DNA of 16,546 nt from Thiotrichales bacterium (lineage in GTDB: Bacteria; Pseudomonadota; Gammaproteobacteria; J044): NCBI GenBank assembly GCA_024762895.1, contig JANTGN010000040.1, positions 1 to 16,546 of the forward strand, read 5' to 3'. The notes under the pieces were generated by a model. The model was not told the origin of the DNA. It saw nothing but the letters and a program-made list of their open reading frames with translations, and did no database searches. Every line of letters begins with the position of its first letter. The stretch's first letter is position 1. Positions 1 through 5,860 of the stretch are shown piece after piece. A program made the translations under genes and the position numbers.

Positions 1-972
1 TATCATCGGATCGAGGGCACATCTCAGACCATGAAAGCTGAGATAGCACGTCAGCCTGAGGACCAGTTGTCCATCGAGCGTCTCCAGAACGCCCTGATTG
101 ATATGGGCTATTGGGAGGCCATTACCTTTACCTTTGTCGATCCTGCCATGGAGCGCCTGATGGCACCTGAGGTTTCTCCTGTGAAGCTGGCCAATCCGCT
201 GTCCAGCGAGCTGGCGGTCATGCGTACCACGTTATGGTCGGGATTGTTGAAGGCCATGCAGCATAATTTGAATCGCCAGCAAAATCGAGTCCGCTTATTC
301 GAGACAGGCCTGAACTTCCTGCCGGATGGTACTGAAATTATTCAGGAACCCAAGCTGGCAGGTGTCGTGACGGGCGCTGCATTTCCCGAGTCCTGGGCTC
401 GTTCTGAGCGCGAAGTGGATTTTTATGACCTGAAGGGTGATATTGAAAATTTACTCTCACTAGGGATAGGATTAAAAGAAATCCGATTCAAACCCCTGAC
501 AGATCATCCTTCTTTGCATCCTGGCCAGTCTGCCGAGATTTATCAGGGTGATCACCTGGTGGGTGTGATGGGTGCATTGCATCCATCGCTGGAAAAGGAG
601 CTAGACCTTGAACAAAAGGTCTATTGCTTTGAGCTTGATCTTGCTTCGATATTGATTGCAAATGTTCCTAAATACAGAGAAAACTCAAAATATCCTGCTA
701 TTCGCAGAGATTTGGCGCTGGTGATTGATGAGTCGATTCCCGCCGCCGATATACTGGCTTCTATAGAGAAATTAAACATTTCACAGATCCAGGATTTCTA
801 TATTTTTGATGTATATACGGGGGAAGGCGTAGCTTCTGGACGAAAAAGTATCGCTTTAGGCTTGATTTTACAGGAATTATCGCGCACCCTTAACGATAAA
901 GAAGTCGATGAGATAATAAATAAGGTCATTTCACAGCTTGAAAAAGATGTGAATGCTTCTTTAAGGAACTAG
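1..972 (+). CDS. pheT: Phenylalanyl-tRNA synthetase beta subunit, C-terminal part (5' end outside window)
   Basis: PheT is the large subunit of the (alpha-beta)2 PheRS that charges tRNA-Phe in the cytosol. The reading frame is open from base 1, before the first ATG at 31, so the gene enters from the left; 323 residues and the stop remain of roughly 790. The frame matches the C-terminal half of E. coli PheT closely: RQQNRVR-[IL]-FE, VDFYDLKGD, LHPGQSA, and VGVMGALHPSLEKELDL of the catalytic-like core. The last ~95 residues form the FDX-ACB tRNA anticodon-binding domain, with YPAIRRDLALVIDE, FDVYTGEGV and SRTLNDKEVDE. ihfA starts 3 nt after the stop, the arrangement known from E. coli pheST-ihfA, so the two are probably cotranscribed. 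Identity is certain; only the N-terminal part is missing. Confidence 0.97.
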   Translation, partial: YHRIEGTSQTMKAEIARQPEDQLSIERLQNALIDMGYWEAITFTFVDPAMERLMAPEVSPVKLANPLSSELAVMRTTLWSGLLKAMQHNLNRQQNRVRLFETGLNFLPDGTEIIQEPKLAGVVTGAAFPESWARSEREVDFYDLKGDIENLLSLGIGLKEIRFKPLTDHPSLHPGQSAEIYQGDHLVGVMGALHPSLEKELDLEQKVYCFELDLASILIANVPKYRENSKYPAIRRDLALVIDESIPAADILASIEKLNISQIQDFYIFDVYTGEGVASGRKSIALGLILQELSRTLNDKEVDEIINKVISQLEKDVNASLRN

Positions 973-975
973 GCG

Positions 976-1275
976 ATGGCACTAACAAAAGCAGATATGG
1001 CTGAGCGCCTCTTTGAGGAACTCGGACTGAATAAACGTGAGGCCAAAGAATTCGTCGAGATGTTTTTTGAAGAGGTGCGGACGGCTCTGACAGAAGGGCG
1101 CCAGGTTAAACTTTCCGGTTTTGGAAATTTTACCCTGCGTGATAAGAACCAGAGGCCGGGCCGAAACCCGAAGACTGGTGAGGAGATACCCATTACGGCA
1201 CGACGTGTGGTAACCTTCAGACCGGGACAAAAACTAAAAGCTCGAGTAGAGAGATATGCTGGAAGCGGGGAATAA
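976..1275 (+). CDS. ihfA: Integration host factor alpha subunit
   Basis: IHF-alpha pairs with IHF-beta to bind and sharply bend DNA at specific sites in recombination, replication and transcription. The product is 99 residues, the same length as E. coli IhfA, and nearly identical through the core: QVKLSGFGNF (43-52), the DNA-inserting beta arm RPGRNPKTGEEIPI (60-73) with the intercalating Pro65, and ARRVVTFRPGQKLK (75-88). The motif ITARRVVTFRPGQ is more typical of alpha than of beta subunits or HU. The start has AAGGA at 963-967, 8 nt upstream and overlapping the end of pheT. The last 20 nt overlap the start of the MerR-type gene, suggesting translational coupling. In E. coli ihfA is autoregulated from a promoter inside pheT; I did not identify such a promoter here. 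Confidence 0.97.
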   Translation: MALTKADMAERLFEELGLNKREAKEFVEMFFEEVRTALTEGRQVKLSGFGNFTLRDKNQRPGRNPKTGEEIPITARRVVTFRPGQKLKARVERYAGSGE

Positions 1276-1612
1276 TAACGAACTACCTGCAATTCCTTCC
1301 AAGCGCTATTTTACCATTGGGGAGGTAAGCGAGCTATGTGGCGTCAAGCCGCATGTGCTGCGTTATTGGGAACAGGAATTTCCAACCCTGAAACCCGTTA
1401 AGCGCCGGGGTAATCGTCGTTACTATCAAAGACAGGACGTAGTCCTGATTCGTCAGATCAGAAGTTTGCTCTATGAGCAGGGCTATACCATCGGTGGTGC
1501 CAGGCAGAAGATGGCCGGGACCGATGAAGAACCTGATGCTGGTCAGTATGTCGAAGTCATTCGTGAAATGCGTAAGGAACTTGAAGAAGTTCTCAGTATT
1601 CTAAAGGGCTGA
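1256..1612 (+). CDS. MerR-family transcriptional regulator (short, ihfA-linked)
   Basis: The product is a 118-residue DNA-binding protein with one recognisable domain, a MerR winged helix-turn-helix at about residues 17-86: YFTIGEVSELCGVKPHVLRYWE for the helix-turn-helix and RRGNRRYYQRQDVVLIRQI for the wing, with LLYEQGYTIGGARQKM following. The remaining ~30 residues are charged (REMRKELEEVLSIL) and look like a short dimerisation helix. There is no cysteine-containing effector domain as in metal-sensing MerR proteins; the only Cys (C28) lies in the helix-turn-helix. A MerR-type gene directly after ihfA is a common gammaproteobacterial arrangement, but its target is not known to me. The ATG lies inside ihfA (20-nt overlap), preceded by a purine-rich stretch (gtagagag), so translation probably depends on ihfA. 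No specific inducer can be inferred. Confidence 0.9.
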   Translation: MLEAGNNNELPAIPSKRYFTIGEVSELCGVKPHVLRYWEQEFPTLKPVKRRGNRRYYQRQDVVLIRQIRSLLYEQGYTIGGARQKMAGTDEEPDAGQYVEVIREMRKELEEVLSILKG

Positions 1613-1626
1613 GGCACGCTCAGTCC
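1606..1626 (+). terminator. Hairpin across the MerR-gene stop codon, possible operon terminator
   Basis: GGGCTGAG (1606-1613) pairs with CTCAGTCC (1619-1626) around a 5-nt loop, giving 8 pairs including one G-U. The TGA stop is inside the left arm. The following bases (ctgatccttatcttg) are only moderately T-rich, so this may be a weak terminator or an mRNA-stabilising end. It is the only good hairpin between this operon and the next promoter. Confidence 0.4.
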
Positions 1627-1722
1627 CTGATCCTTATCTTGAAAACACCGCTATTTTCCTGTTTGGCGGGCCCTCTGTCACTTTCACTAACCCTTGGCTG
1701 AATAACTGAGTATTTCACTTTG

Positions 1723-1751
1723 TTGCAATCCTGTATTGGGGTTTCTATAGT
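1723..1751 (+). promoter_or_regulatory. Sigma70-type promoter for the hemerythrin-like gene
   Basis: TTGCAA (1723-1728) and TATAGT (1746-1751) are separated by exactly 17 bp and match the consensus at 4/6 and 5/6 positions. Transcription would start near 1758, leaving a leader of about 94 nt. A second, weaker -10-like TATAAA lies at 1761-1766 with 19-bp spacing from TTGGGG (1736-1741). Confidence 0.6.
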
Positions 1752-1793
1752 GTTCTTAAGTATAAAAATAATGTGCTTTTGGATAAGCCATTG

Positions 1794-1839
1794 AGCCAAA
1801 CACGAAAGAAGTGTTTATTTTTTATATAAATAATTGGCT
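1794..1839 (+). promoter_or_regulatory. Possible three-way-junction RNA structure in the 5' UTR
   Basis: AGCCAA (1794-1799) can pair with TTGGCT (1834-1839). The enclosed bases are used up exactly by two further hairpins: ACAC/GTGT (1800-1803 with 1811-1814, 7-nt loop) and TTATTT/AAATAA (1815-1820 with 1828-1833, 7-nt loop). An alternative fold is a single AAACAC/GTGTTT hairpin at 1798-1816. The structure ends one base before the Shine-Dalgarno GGAGG at 1840-1844. It is AU-rich and unlike any riboswitch I recognise. The pairing is seen in the sequence; a regulatory role is inferred. Confidence 0.35.
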
Positions 1840-1851
1840 GGAGGATAGTCA

Positions 1852-2298
1852 ATGATCACATATGATGATCTTCATAAACAGAACCACAAGATCACCGAGC
1901 TGACCAATGTGTTGACCGCACTGATGAGTGAGCGGGTCTTGCTGGATACCGATATTACCTGCGAACTCTTTTTCCGCTATGTGGACGAGGTCAAGGAGCA
2001 CCTTGATGTCACGGATAGAGGGCTTTACACCAAGCTACTGACCCATAGTGATGCGGATGTGAACAAGGTGGCCAACCAGTTCATGAGTGGTTCCCAGGAG
2101 ATCAAGCGCATGTTCGACAAGTACCTGAAAAAGTGGTGCAAACTGAATGACCGAAGTCTGGCCATCAAGAACTACGACAGTTTCATCAAAGAAACCGATG
2201 ACGTGTTCAATATGGTACTCAATCGTATTCAGGACGAGACGGAAAAACTTTATCCCGTCGTGCGCCGGATTGCTGGAGAAGAAATTAAGGCGGCGTGA
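1852..2298 (+). CDS. Hemerythrin-like (HHE domain) protein
   Basis: The product is a 148-residue, almost entirely helical protein that reads like a single hemerythrin/HHE-type four-helix bundle. Hemerythrin-like proteins bind a di-iron centre and serve in O2 or NO sensing, oxygen storage, or protection of metal centres. Possible iron ligands are H8 and H12 on helix 1, E49/H50 and D55 in EHLDVTDRGLY on helix 2, H65, and E129/E131 in DETEKLYP near the C-terminus. The HxxxxDxxLY pattern resembles the HHxxEExxLY signature of the family, but the full canonical ligand set is not obvious, so metal binding is uncertain. There is no signal peptide or membrane segment. The gene is monocistronic, with a strong ribosome binding site (GGAGG 1840-1844, 7-nt spacing), its own promoter and a structured leader. 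Confidence 0.68.
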   Translation: MITYDDLHKQNHKITELTNVLTALMSERVLLDTDITCELFFRYVDEVKEHLDVTDRGLYTKLLTHSDADVNKVANQFMSGSQEIKRMFDKYLKKWCKLNDRSLAIKNYDSFIKETDDVFNMVLNRIQDETEKLYPVVRRIAGEEIKAA

Positions 2299-2379
2299 TC
2301 GATTTTCCCACCGGAACAGGCCTTTAGGAGGCTGTTTTGGCGGCTCGCCAGTTTCAGTCCTGAAATCAGTACGTTATTG

Positions 2380-2408
2380 TTGCAATGACCGCAACCTTCA
2401 CGTAACAT
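2380..2408 (+). promoter_or_regulatory. Promoter of tRNA-Pro
   Basis: TTGCAA (2380-2385) and TAACAT (2403-2408) are spaced by 17 bp. The -10 ends 13 bp before the first base of mature tRNA, which would leave a very short 5' leader for RNase P removal. No GC-rich stringent discriminator is evident after the -10 (tcgcaacc). Confidence 0.5.
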
Positions 2409-2421
2409 TCGCAACCTTCTT

Positions 2422-2498
2422 CGGGGCGTAGCGCAGTTTGGTAGCGCACCACAATGGGGTTGTGGGGGTCGTAGGTTCAAATCCTACCGTCCCGACCA
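2422..2498 (+). tRNA. tRNA-Pro (anticodon GGG)
   Basis: This is a complete 77-nt cloverleaf with encoded CCA. The acceptor stem CGGGGCG pairs with CGTCCCG (one G-U pair) and the discriminator base is A73. The D-arm stems are GCGC/GCGC around AGTTTGGTA. The anticodon stem CCACA/TGTGG encloses the loop ATGGGGT, placing GGG at positions 34-36, followed by G37. The T arm is GTAGG-TTCAAAT-CCTAC. The C1-G72 pair and the GGG loop resemble E. coli proL. It reads CCC and CCU proline codons. A promoter and a terminator flank it closely, so it is a single-gene transcription unit. Confidence 0.96.
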
Positions 2499-2538
2499 GA
2501 TATAAAAAAGGCCTGCTTATGCAGGCCTTTTTTATATC
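2499..2538. terminator. Bidirectional rho-independent terminator (perfect 18-bp inverted repeat)
   Basis: Bases 2499-2516 and 2521-2538 are perfect reverse complements around the loop TTAT. The GC core GGCCTGC/GCAGGCC is flanked by A6 on the left and T6 on the right, so the structure ends transcription in both directions. It begins immediately after the CCA of the tRNA and lies 13 bp from the stop of the convergent gene at 2552-2917. Confidence 0.92.
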
Positions 2539-2551
2539 TTCAGGTAGGTAT

Positions 2552-2917
2552 TCAGGCGGCCTTGGGCGTTTTCTTTCTTTTTGGATTATCCACCCCGACC
2601 TTTTCACAGATCATCATGTAACCATTGGGGGAGTCGATAAACCGATAGCCCTGGCTGTGCAGGTCTTCAAACATGTCCAGAACGACGGCCTGTTGATTGT
2701 AACCACCATAGAACAATGGGTTATAGACCAGGGCAAAATGATCGGTTTCCCTGGCCACTTTAAACTCGAAACCGGGTGTCCATGTGATCGAGCGGTTACG
2801 ACTCTTACTTTTTACGGTCCCGAATAATTTATTGTGTATGCCAAGGGCGAAGTAGAGGATGATGGCAATCGCCATCACGATAAGTAATTTGACAAAAACT
2901 CCGGCAAAATCATCCAT
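2552..2917 (-). CDS. Small single-pass membrane protein, function unknown
   Basis: I do not recognise a family for this 121-residue product. The N-terminus is a membrane anchor: residues about 7-26 are strongly hydrophobic (VFVKLLIVMAIAIILYFALG), followed by basic residues (KSKSRNR, 37-43), which favours an N-out/C-in orientation by the positive-inside rule. The rest is a soluble domain of ~75 residues with aromatic-rich segments (WTPGFEF, YNPLFYGGYN, YRFIDSPNGYMM). It ends in a basic tail, KRKKTPKAA. The start is supported by GGGAGAG just upstream on the minus strand and by the N-terminal anchor. It shares the bidirectional terminator with tRNA-Pro. The overlapping plus-strand frame at 2438-2827 runs through the tRNA and is not credible. 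Confidence 0.72.
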   Translation of the reverse strand: MDDFAGVFVKLLIVMAIAIILYFALGIHNKLFGTVKSKSRNRSITWTPGFEFKVARETDHFALVYNPLFYGGYNQQAVVLDMFEDLHSQGYRFIDSPNGYMMICEKVGVDNPKRKKTPKAA

Positions 2918-3142
2918 CGCTTCTCTCCCAGACTAAATATTCGTATTCAATAACTTTGCAGAATGGCATGTTTAAACAACAAATAATAGATTAAAAGCTA
3001 TCTTATTCAGGCCTGGACCTAAAAAACGACGGCCATGTAATCCTGAATGGCATTAATTTTGTTATTTTATCATCATTCAACTGGTCCAATAAGACGTATA
3101 CCGTGATACACCCCCGATAGTGGAGATTCTTGACATTAGCCT

Positions 3143-4108
3143 ATGATGTGCCATCTCATAATTCCATCGCTAGATCTGGAAGGGGATCAGGATTTAGCTG
3201 AATATGCCCCATCGCTATTACGATTGACCTCATTGGGTCAGCAACAAACCGTAGAACGTGTTGCCTGGGAATTCAGGCTGTCTGATGGACTGGGGATTAA
3301 GACTACTGATGCGTTGTTGCCCTTGGCTGCAATGTTACGACAGTATCTGGGTCTGTCTGCTCAGGGGAACTGGTTGTGTGCTTCACCTGTATTTCTTGAA
3401 GTGGGCATAGAAAAAATCATACTCCATGCTGCGGATCTATCTGAGCTCTGCATGGATGAGTCAGCCTCACTGATTGAGACATTTAATAGTCATTTCGAAG
3501 AAGATGGCCTCAATATTGAAGGAGATCATTCTGGAAATTGGTTTATTCAGATACCAGAACATCGAGACATTAAGACTCATCCCCTGTCGGCAGTCAGTGG
3601 GCAGAGCCTCTATCCATGCCTCCCAACGGGTGAGTACTCGGCTTTTTGGCACAGGGTGTTGAACGAGACCCAGATGTTATTTTTCAATCACCCCGTTAAC
3701 CTGAAAAGGGAGCAGGAAGGAAAAAGGCCTATTAATGGCCTGTGGTTGTGGGGTGAGGGTGAAATAAAGGAGGCGCCCCATTGTGACTGGGATCTCCTTG
3801 TCACGGATGATGTGATTTCAAAGGCAATTGCACGTTTTTCCGGATTAGACGCCATCCCCCTGGATCAGTGGCATCCGGGCGAGGACCGGCCGGGTCGTGT
3901 GATGTTAATGGCTAATGACCTGGCAGTCATGAATGACAATGATCATCAGGCTACGCAGGACTTATTGAGGCATTGGGACAGGACTATGTTCGGTCCATTA
4001 TGTCGGGCCTGGAACCAGGGCGCACTGGAAGGTCTGATCATCGAAAGTGATGAAATGAAGGTGAGCGTGCCTAAAAGGTCTCGATGGCAGTTTTGGAGGC
4101 GATGTTGA
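3143..4108 (+). CDS. RpfE-type protein encoded upstream of recJ
   Basis: The product is a 321-residue soluble protein of the family typified by Xanthomonas RpfE (COG4255-like), conserved next to recJ in many beta- and gammaproteobacteria. Family-like features are the N-terminal HLIIPSL (residues 4-10), ASPVFLEVGIEKIILH (80-95, matching the usual ADPVHL..D...L block), INGLWLWGEGE (197-207), HWDRTMFGPL (277-286) and a basic aromatic tail (KRSRWQFWRR). Biochemical function is unknown; homologues are sometimes annotated as phosphoglycerate mutase, for which I see no catalytic motif. The start is set by a TAG at 3137-3139 just upstream and by the family's N-terminal motif; ATG 3146 is equally possible. 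The nearest GGAG (3122-3125) is 17 nt away, so initiation may be weak. The 3' end overlaps recJ by 25 nt. Confidence 0.8.
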   Translation: MMCHLIIPSLDLEGDQDLAEYAPSLLRLTSLGQQQTVERVAWEFRLSDGLGIKTTDALLPLAAMLRQYLGLSAQGNWLCASPVFLEVGIEKIILHAADLSELCMDESASLIETFNSHFEEDGLNIEGDHSGNWFIQIPEHRDIKTHPLSAVSGQSLYPCLPTGEYSAFWHRVLNETQMLFFNHPVNLKREQEGKRPINGLWLWGEGEIKEAPHCDWDLLVTDDVISKAIARFSGLDAIPLDQWHPGEDRPGRVMLMANDLAVMNDNDHQATQDLLRHWDRTMFGPLCRAWNQGALEGLIIESDEMKVSVPKRSRWQFWRRC

Positions 4109-5844
4109 AGTCAGAAAGACAGATTCAAAGATATGAGCAGCCCGAGGGGCACCCTGATCTGACGGAACCCTTACCGCTACTGGAGCGTATATATCGTCAC
4201 AGAGGTGTCTTAGACGGCAGTGAATGTGTGTACAGCCTCGACAGGTTGTTACCTGCAGGCAAGCTGCTTCATGTTGAACGGGCAGCGGTGGTGCTGGCGA
4301 ACACGCTGGCCGAGCAGTCGCGCATCCTGATCGTGGGTGATTTTGATGCGGATGGGGCGACGTCCACGGCGCTGGCACTACGCGGTCTTCGCGCCATGGG
4401 GGCTCGCCATGTGGATTTTCTGGTGCCCAATCGTTTTGAATATGGCTATGGGCTGACTCCTGAAATCGTTGAAGTTGCCAGTGAACTTCAACCCGATCTC
4501 ATCATAACCGTTGATAATGGCATCTCGAGTATTGATGGTGTACGTGCCGCAAACTCCCTGGGTATTCAGGTCCTGGTAACCGATCATCACCTGCCTGGGG
4601 GCGAGCTCCCCGATGCCTATGTCATTGTGAACCCTAATCAACCCGGCGATGAGTTTGAAAGCAAGAGCCTGGCTGGGGTTGGTGTCATGTTTTACGTCCT
4701 GGCGGCCCTTAGAAAGGAGTTAACTGCACGATCCTGGTTTGAAGAACAGAGGCTCGTGGCGCCCAATCTGGCACAATGGCTGGACCTGGTTGCCCTGGGT
4801 ACCGTGGCGGATGTGGTTCCCCTGGACTACAACAATCGTATTCTGGTGGAGCAGGGACTGAGGAGGATTCGGCAAAAAGAATGTGTTCCGGGTATTACCG
4901 CCTTGATACAGGTATCCGGCAGGAGGCAGGAGTCCTTAACCGCATCCGACCTGGGGTTTGCGGTAGGGCCCAGATTGAATGCCGCTGGCAGGCTGGATGA
5001 TATGTCTATCGGAATCGACTGTTTGCTGACCGATGATAGTAGCGAGGCGAGGAGTGTGGCAGAAGAACTGGATCGTCTTAATCGAGAGCGTCGTGATATT
5101 GAGCAACAGATGAAAGAGGAGGCCCTGCTAAGCCTGGAGGGGCTGTGGAAAGACTGGGATGCAGGTCAGGGGATGTTTGGGGTGAGTTTGTATGATGAAC
5201 ATTGGCATCAGGGCGTGGTCGGGATTCTGGCGTCACGGGTCAAGGAACAGATCCATCGACCCGTGATTGCCTTTGCTCGGGATGACCAGGGTGATCTAAA
5301 GGGCTCGGCACGGTCGATACCCGGACTGCATATACGAGATGCCCTTGATCTGGTGGCCACTCGTCACCCTGAGCTTCTGTCCCGATTTGGCGGGCATGCC
5401 ATGGCGGCTGGCCTGAGTCTGAAACTGGAACATTTTTCAGCCTTCGCACAGGCGTTTAATGAGGTTGTCCGTGAAAGTCTGGGTGAGGATGAACTTAAGC
5501 CCATCATCTGGAGTGATGGAGGATTGCAACGGGATGAAATGAGCCTCCATGCAGCAAAGTCTCTTAGGCAGGCTGGCCCCTGGGGCCAGGGTTTTCCCGA
5601 GCCATTGTTTGATGATGAATTCGAAATAGTACAACGCAGGGTTGTAGGCGAACGCCATCTAAAACTGGTGCTTAAACCTTCGGAGTCAGAAGACCAGGTC
5701 GATGGAATAGCCTTCTTCTATGATCCTTTAGACTGGCCTGAGATGAAGAATCGGTTTCAGCTGGCCTATCGACTGAGCGTCAATGAGTACCAGGGCAGAG
5801 AGTCGGTTCAACTCATTATTGAGTATGCCAGGGCACTGGATTAG
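4084..5844 (+). CDS. recJ: Single-stranded-DNA-specific exonuclease RecJ
   Basis: RecJ is a 5'-3' ssDNA exonuclease acting in the cytosol in RecF-pathway recombination, mismatch repair and base excision repair, using Mn/Mg. The 586 residues compare with 577 in E. coli. The DHH phosphoesterase motifs are intact: DFDADG (86-91), VPNRFEYGYG (114-123), VDNGISS (143-149), TDHH (166-169), SLAGVGV (195-201) and GTVADVVPL (239-247). RLNAAGRLDDM (297-307) follows, then the DHHA1 region with HWHQGVVGILASR (373-385) and FGGHAMAAGL (435-444). The C-terminal OB-like part has RQAGPWGQGFPEPLFDDEF. The start at 4084 is preferred because AAAAGG (4073-4078) sits 5 nt upstream; ATG 4102 has a GGAGG only 2 nt away. 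The 25-nt overlap with the RpfE-type gene points to translational coupling. The next gene is convergent, 16 nt away. Confidence 0.97.
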   Translation: MAVLEAMLKSERQIQRYEQPEGHPDLTEPLPLLERIYRHRGVLDGSECVYSLDRLLPAGKLLHVERAAVVLANTLAEQSRILIVGDFDADGATSTALALRGLRAMGARHVDFLVPNRFEYGYGLTPEIVEVASELQPDLIITVDNGISSIDGVRAANSLGIQVLVTDHHLPGGELPDAYVIVNPNQPGDEFESKSLAGVGVMFYVLAALRKELTARSWFEEQRLVAPNLAQWLDLVALGTVADVVPLDYNNRILVEQGLRRIRQKECVPGITALIQVSGRRQESLTASDLGFAVGPRLNAAGRLDDMSIGIDCLLTDDSSEARSVAEELDRLNRERRDIEQQMKEEALLSLEGLWKDWDAGQGMFGVSLYDEHWHQGVVGILASRVKEQIHRPVIAFARDDQGDLKGSARSIPGLHIRDALDLVATRHPELLSRFGGHAMAAGLSLKLEHFSAFAQAFNEVVRESLGEDELKPIIWSDGGLQRDEMSLHAAKSLRQAGPWGQGFPEPLFDDEFEIVQRRVVGERHLKLVLKPSESEDQVDGIAFFYDPLDWPEMKNRFQLAYRLSVNEYQGRESVQLIIEYARALD

Positions 5845-5860
5845 CGCTTAAGCCGCCCCG

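Noticed and set aside
2438..2827. Plus-strand open frame of 129 codons
   Set aside because: It runs through most of tRNA-Pro and its terminator and is antisense to the better supported gene at 2552-2917.
3005..3048. ATTCAGG/CCTGAAT inverted repeat upstream of the RpfE-type gene
   Set aside because: Seven-base arms lie 30 nt apart with only a GGCC pair inside; too weak to call an operator or terminator.
2961..3053. Direct repeat GAATGGCAT at 2961-2969 and 3045-3053
   Set aside because: Only nine bases in two copies without regular spacing; not distinguishable from chance.
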